Below, piece by piece: positions 59,839 through 64,000 of a DNA stretch of 64,000 nucleotides. The position numbers were made by a program, and so were the translations under genes. The DNA is from Mermis nigrescens (lineage: Eukaryota; Nematoda; Enoplea; Mermithida; Mermithidae), in the NCBI GenBank assembly GCA_036768485.1, contig JAVLUZ010000144.1, positions 1-64,000 on the forward strand, written 5' to 3'. Below the pieces are notes generated by a model. The model was not told where the DNA came from, made no database searches, and saw only the letters and a list, made by a program, of their open reading frames with translations. The stretch's first letter is position 1. Every line of letters begins with the position of its first letter.

Positions 59839-60261
59839 CATAGGTGCACAAGGTCAGGGTCGGCAGGTGGGGGGGGTAAAATCTCAGAAATCCAAAACAG
59901 TAAATTTAACGTTCGCAAATTTTCTGTTGTTTAAACGACCAAAATAGTCAAAATATCCTATAAAACGTTTTTTTCGTAGTAATTTAGCAGTTTTGAAGCA
60001 TTTGTAGTCCATGTTGACTGCATTACATCACTTTTAACACAAAAAAATACAGAAATTAATAAATTTTTAGCGTTTTTGGGTAAAAAAGTATATAAAAGTA
60101 CTAATCCGTGGCGGAGCGCCGGTAAATTTTTGACATTTTTACTGATTTTGATGTCAAAAATGATGTGGAACAAGACCTCTTTGCTCAAAATCGCCGGACA
60201 GTACCGGTCTAGCTGACCCCTCAGGGGGTAATACCCCCTCATCCCCCTATGTGCATGTGTG
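59839..60261. mobile_element. Nested short element K, copy 1
   Basis: Begins CATAGGTGCACAAGG and ends CCTATGTGCATGTGTG, flanked by ACAGTAGT (59831-59838) and ACTGTAGT (60262-60269, one difference). It is inserted within hAT-like copy B and is absent from copy A at the corresponding place. Confidence 0.6.
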
Positions 60262-60456
60262 ACTGTAGTGCTTATTACAAGATTTAATTGACATATTACA
60301 ATATCTGAAATATTTCAGATTTTGTAGTACAAATTGTTTTAGGTTTCTCAGTCGAGTTTTATGTGTAAATTTCATCAAAAGCTGATAAAAATTTCGGCGC
60401 TTCGTGCCGGACTAATATTATCAACTCAATTCAAGCCGAATTATCACATTTAGGGC

Positions 60457-60842
60457 CACGGTTTTTTGTATTCGGCAAAGATTTTTCATAATGTACAGAA
60501 TCTTTTCAGAACCGTCTTTGTACATGCACAAAGATTTTTGGAGAGACAAAAACTGTAAAAAGGTGTAAAATTTCCGAAAATTTTCGGCGCATCAGTAATT
60601 GTACTAAATATCTTTAAAATGGTAGAATTTGCAGTTAGAATGGAAAAATGTCAAATATTCAGAAACCCAGGAATTAGCTAAGATACACTACCAAAGGTCA
60701 AAAAACCCTGTTTTACCACACTAAATCGCTACTGTACCATACTATAATAGTACACAAAAATTTGCATGTACAAAATGTTCAAAGACTTTTGGATACCATC
60801 TTTCTTTACACGTAAAAAGGTATCTTGCACAAAAAAACACTG
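60457..60842. mobile_element. Nested GTACAAAG-rich element (F)
   Basis: Begins CACGGTTTTTTGTATTCGG and ends CACAAAAAAACACTG, flanked by TTTAGGGC (60449-60456) and TTTAGGAC (60843-60850). It contains many TTTGTACATG/CAAAGA motifs. It sits within hAT-like copy B. Confidence 0.6.
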
Positions 60843-62056
60843 TTTAGGACTGCATGCCGGTTGCAGGTCACACACTGGCAGTATGTAAAAATGTGTATGT
60901 TAAAAATATATTAATATAAAATATCTACAAAAATTTGTTCGCTTATACAAAGACCCTACTTAATTAACTGGTCCTCCATTTTGGGATTTCACCCTTCCCT
61001 CAACTCTGGACCTTGGGAAACTATGATCGGAAAGTACAGTGCAGTTTCCGTCATATTACCTGCCACACCAGAATTGGATGACCAAAAAAGTGTATTTAAA
61101 CATGCATTACTGCAAAAGCGAGCGCAACAATGGCTACACTTCTGTCTTTACTTAGCTTATTTCGTTTGTTGTTCATTTCTTCGACACTGTTTTCTTATTT
61201 ATTGTAATAAAAGTTTTTACGTGCTTGTTCAGCCATATTTTATATCAACTTTTCCAAGTCTTCATCAACGGCAACTTGTTAAATTAAGTATGCTTTCATG
61301 CTGCTGACTTTGTTCAATAAATCCTTCACACATTTAATCTACTATTATTGAAATAAAAATGATTTGTTTGACATTCGATAAAGTGTTTAATATTACGATT
61401 ATTCTCTAGCTCATGTGCATACAAAATATTCTAAGAGTACTATTTATGGGTATAGGTATATAAGCTTGACCCTCGGCATTACCCTCGGCCTCGGCCGAGG
61501 CGAGGATTTTAAGTCGCCTCGGCCGAGGCCGAGGGTCCAAAAGTACCCTCGGTCCAATCACTGGTTGAGGGGGTTATTACCCCCACCTCAGGGTCCGAGA
61601 CTTGAATCACTGTCGGACGATTTTGAGCGATCAAACATTTTTGCATGATTTTTGGGTACAAAAGCAGCGAAGATATTAAAAAATTTTTGGCGGTCCGCGC
61701 CGACTAATACATTTCTGTTTTGTTTACCCATAAAATATCTAGAATGAACTTAAAATGATCTGAAAAGTCAAAATTTTCTATGAATTCTCATATTTTTTAC
61801 TTACAAGAGTGACGAAACTAGTCAGAATGGGACATAAAGTAGTTAAAAATGCAGCTTTTAAGATTAAAACATGTTTTAGCCATTTTTCATATTTGACCTG
61901 CAAAAAAGGCTAAACTCTAAATTTAGTGGTTCTTAATTTTGGGATTTCACCCCCTGAACTTTCGACCTTGGGAAACTGTGTTTCATAGAGTTGCGTAAAA
62001 ATTGTTTTCTGCGAATGTTTGCGTTATAGCTACATGCTTGCATATACATACATACT

Positions 62057-62185
62057 AGGGTTGTGCCGGGTCCACTTTTTTCGAAAATTCGGATCCGGGT
62101 CCGGGTCCAACATTTAAGGAAAGTCGGGTACGGGTCCGGGTCCGGGTCCAAAATTTCTATCAACCTCGGGTCCGGGTCCGTTAAC
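62057..62185. mobile_element. One end of a related hAT-like element with GGGTCC array (copy C)
   Basis: TAGGGTTGTGCCGGGTCC resembles the D/E terminus (TAGAGCTGTGCCGGGGCC). It is followed by an array of GGGTCC units rather than GGGGCC. No matching right end was found before the end of the window, so this is a solo end or an element that continues past it. Confidence 0.5.
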
Positions 62186-62614
62186 ATAACATTGTGTTGT
62201 ACCTACCGAACCACCATATCCTATCAATTTTTTCCTCATGTCCGCATGCTTGCACATTTATTTGTTAGTTTCTTGGTTCCAGGATAGGTTCAGTTAAGGA
62301 ATGTTGGTACAAAGGAATAAGCAAACAAACAGCAGTGCACTAAGTTGCAACTGTGTCTGATGCCTGTTGGTGTGTGCAGCACGGCACGACCCCAAAAGAA
62401 CGTCTCCATAGACGCTTGTAATATGCTAGCGCGCAGTGGCGAATCTAGGATTTTCCTAAGGGAGGGCGGTATCCCAAACAGGCACGTATCTCTGGGGGAA
62501 TGAGGGGACCGGACAACTCTCAAAATTCGAAACGAAAAATAGGACTTTTTAAACATTATTCTGTGCTATTTTTGGCCCTTATGGGCTTAGTCCCCCCAAA
62601 ATTGGTGTTGGCAC

Positions 62615-62877
62615 CACACCTGAACGTGGGGGTTGGGGTAATGCACCCCCGAGAAACCAAAATACCCTCCCAGAAAGCAAAATATCCCCGAGAAATCAAT
62701 TTTTCGAATTTTTTCTGTTTTTTTCGCAATTTTTTGATGCCCATAGATAGTGCTCAATGAGAAACGTCGAAAAATGGTGTTTCTTCGCCATACCACCACT
62801 TTTAAGGCTATTTCTTGACCTTTGAAAAATCTTGCACCCCCTTCCCTCTCCCAGAATTTTCTTGCTGCCCACGTATG
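62615..62877 (-). mobile_element. 260-bp MITE, copy 7
   Basis: Reverse orientation. Flanks GTTGGCAC (62607-62614) and ATTGGCAC (62878-62885) differ at one base. Confidence 0.75.
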
Positions 62878-63039
62878 ATTGGCACTCCAAAATAGGACGG
62901 CCAGCTACGTGCCTGATTCCAATGTTTCCAAAAACAGTCATAAATAGGTCCAAAAATTTGCTCTTATTGCGTGAAATAGCGTTTTTTTCGGTATTTTACA
63001 TCGTATACTTTTACATAAAATCACTTTTGACCATACATG

Positions 63040-63425
63040 ATGGGAAGGGGTTTGGGGGGTTTTCACCCCCGCAGAATCATTTTTCACCCCCCGCAAAAAA
63101 TTTTTCACCCCCCCCCTCAGAATTGGCGATTTTTCAAAGTGTCCTAAACTTACCTGAAAATTGGTAGAAAAAGTGTCTTTTTAAGGGTTTTTGGCTATCT
63201 ATTTGCTCAAAATCGCCAAATTTTCGGCGCTTCGCGCCATATATTCATGTTTTAAGCGATATATTGGTCAATTTATTCGACTTTTTTCGAAATTTATGCT
63301 CTAGAAGGATAGAGTATCGTCAGAAACGCCAAAAAACGATGTTTTTCAACGCGTACCGGCCATTTTTGGGCCCAAAAAAGGCACTTTCGGTGTTCAACCC
63401 CCAGAATTCCCATGCTGTGCATGTA
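63040..63425 (-). repeat. Repeat H, copy 6, inverted
   Basis: From CATACATGATGGGAAGGGG to CCCAGAATTCCCATGC with the end TGTGCATGTATG. It contains TTCGGCGCTTCGCGCCATAT at 63223 and TCGTCAGAAACGCC, the inverse of other H copies. Confidence 0.6.
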
Positions 63426-63721
63426 TGCTTTTGACGCAATATTTTTTCTAAAAATTTTGGGATTTTCGACAATTTTGTGCGAAAAAATAATTAAACTTCT
63501 TTGACTTCAACAAAAATCTGGCGCGAAGCGCCGTAAAATTTGTGAAATTAAGGTGGATAGACGTCTAGAAGCATGATTTACTGCTTGATATCCTGTATTC
63601 ATAGCATTTGATGCGAAACATCGATATTTTTAATTCAAATTAGAAGAAAACTATGCAAAAATAGCTGTTTCTGCAATTAAAATTGATTTGAAACCTACAT
63701 GAACAGAAAATGGCGTACAGG

Positions 63722-64000
63722 CAGTGTTTTTTGTACAAGGTCCGTTTAAGTCGTTGTACATTTTGTACACACAAATTTTTGGGTGCTATGATATAGCACG
63801 GTAGCGGCTTTAGTGTAGCAGCGTTGTTCGACCTTTAGTAGCGTATTATAGCTAATTCTAGGGTTGACGAGGGCGAAAATCGTTAAGAATCGTCTTAAAA
63901 CGGCGCGAAGCGCCGAAAAATTTGACATTTTTCCTTGCGAAATGCGATTTCTGCTATTATAAAGATATATAGGACACACAATTACTCATTTCGGCGCGAA
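63722..64000. mobile_element. GTACAAAG-rich element, cut by window end
   Basis: Begins CAGTGTTTTTTGTACAAGG and continues with the same block order as the copy at 41011, reaching a GGCGCGAA palindrome at the last bases of the window. Confidence 0.5.

Larger units (their letters stand above)
58578..61563. mobile_element. hAT-like element with GCCTCGG-rich ends (copy B)
   Basis: Left end CAGTGATCGGACCGAGG and right end CCTCGGTCCAATCACTG are inverted and flanked by an exact 8-bp duplication GTTGAGGG (58570-58577 and 61564-61571). Interior blocks such as that at 58890-59110 match copy A (43615-43830), so A and B are relatives. Its end arrays (58585-58680; 61478-61555) use GCCTCGG/CCGAGG units where A uses CCGGGG. 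Two further elements are nested inside (59839-60261 and 60457-60842). No coding capacity was recognised. Confidence 0.85.

Overview
The window is AT-rich intron and intergenic DNA from an animal nuclear genome, probably an invertebrate such as an arthropod. The evidence is several genes split into short exons with GT/AG junctions, one clear metazoan zinc transporter, and a very high load of mobile elements. No species can be named from sequence alone. The window includes a 100-base N gap (58414-58513), so it comes from a draft assembly, and single-base artefacts are possible.

Genes. The only confidently named gene is a ZnT7-type (SLC30A7) zinc transporter on the minus strand. Seven exons run from a start codon at 35642 down to 24074, all with matching splice phases; the last exon or exons were not found. 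On the plus strand, six phase-compatible exons between 8897 and 16457 begin with a signal peptide and form an unrecognised secreted or membrane glycoprotein. Other coding-like exons of unknown product lie at 4275-4443, 16961-17049, 18322-18975, 20884-21000, 37042-37181 and 47543-47728 (plus strand, or unresolved). A further pair lies at 50352-50640 (minus strand).

Mobile elements. Nearly everything else is repeats. Many have 8-bp target-site duplications (TSDs) that I could read base by base, mostly with T at position 2 and A at position 7. The terminal inverted repeats (TIRs) of the larger ones start YAGNG, as in hAT transposons. They include two ~2.9-kb relatives (42849-45715 and 58578-61563), two shorter relatives (37693-38488 and 56205-57290), a CAGGCCC-ended family, and a ~260-bp MITE with seven clean copies. 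Also present are a Tc1/mariner remnant nested in a larger inverted-repeat element (29839-31672), a non-LTR reverse transcriptase fragment inside a hAT-like element, AT microsatellites, a minisatellite and several long palindromes.

Layout. 1-8.9 kb: repeats and one orphan terminal exon. 8.9-21 kb: exons of the secreted-protein gene and other candidate exons among repeats. 21-24 kb: minisatellite and repeats. 24-35.7 kb: zinc transporter, whose introns are full of transposons. 36-50 kb: dense hAT-like elements, microsatellites and retroelement pieces. 50.3-50.7 kb: two exons of an unknown gene. 51-56 kb: GC-richer degenerate retroelement-like DNA with MITEs. 56-64 kb: hAT-like elements and MITEs.

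The most unusual signal is that the GC-rich arrays at the ends of related hAT-like elements differ in repeat unit from copy to copy but agree between the two ends of each copy. The second is a short palindrome (GGCGCGAAGCGCC) that recurs about 30 times in otherwise different repeat families.
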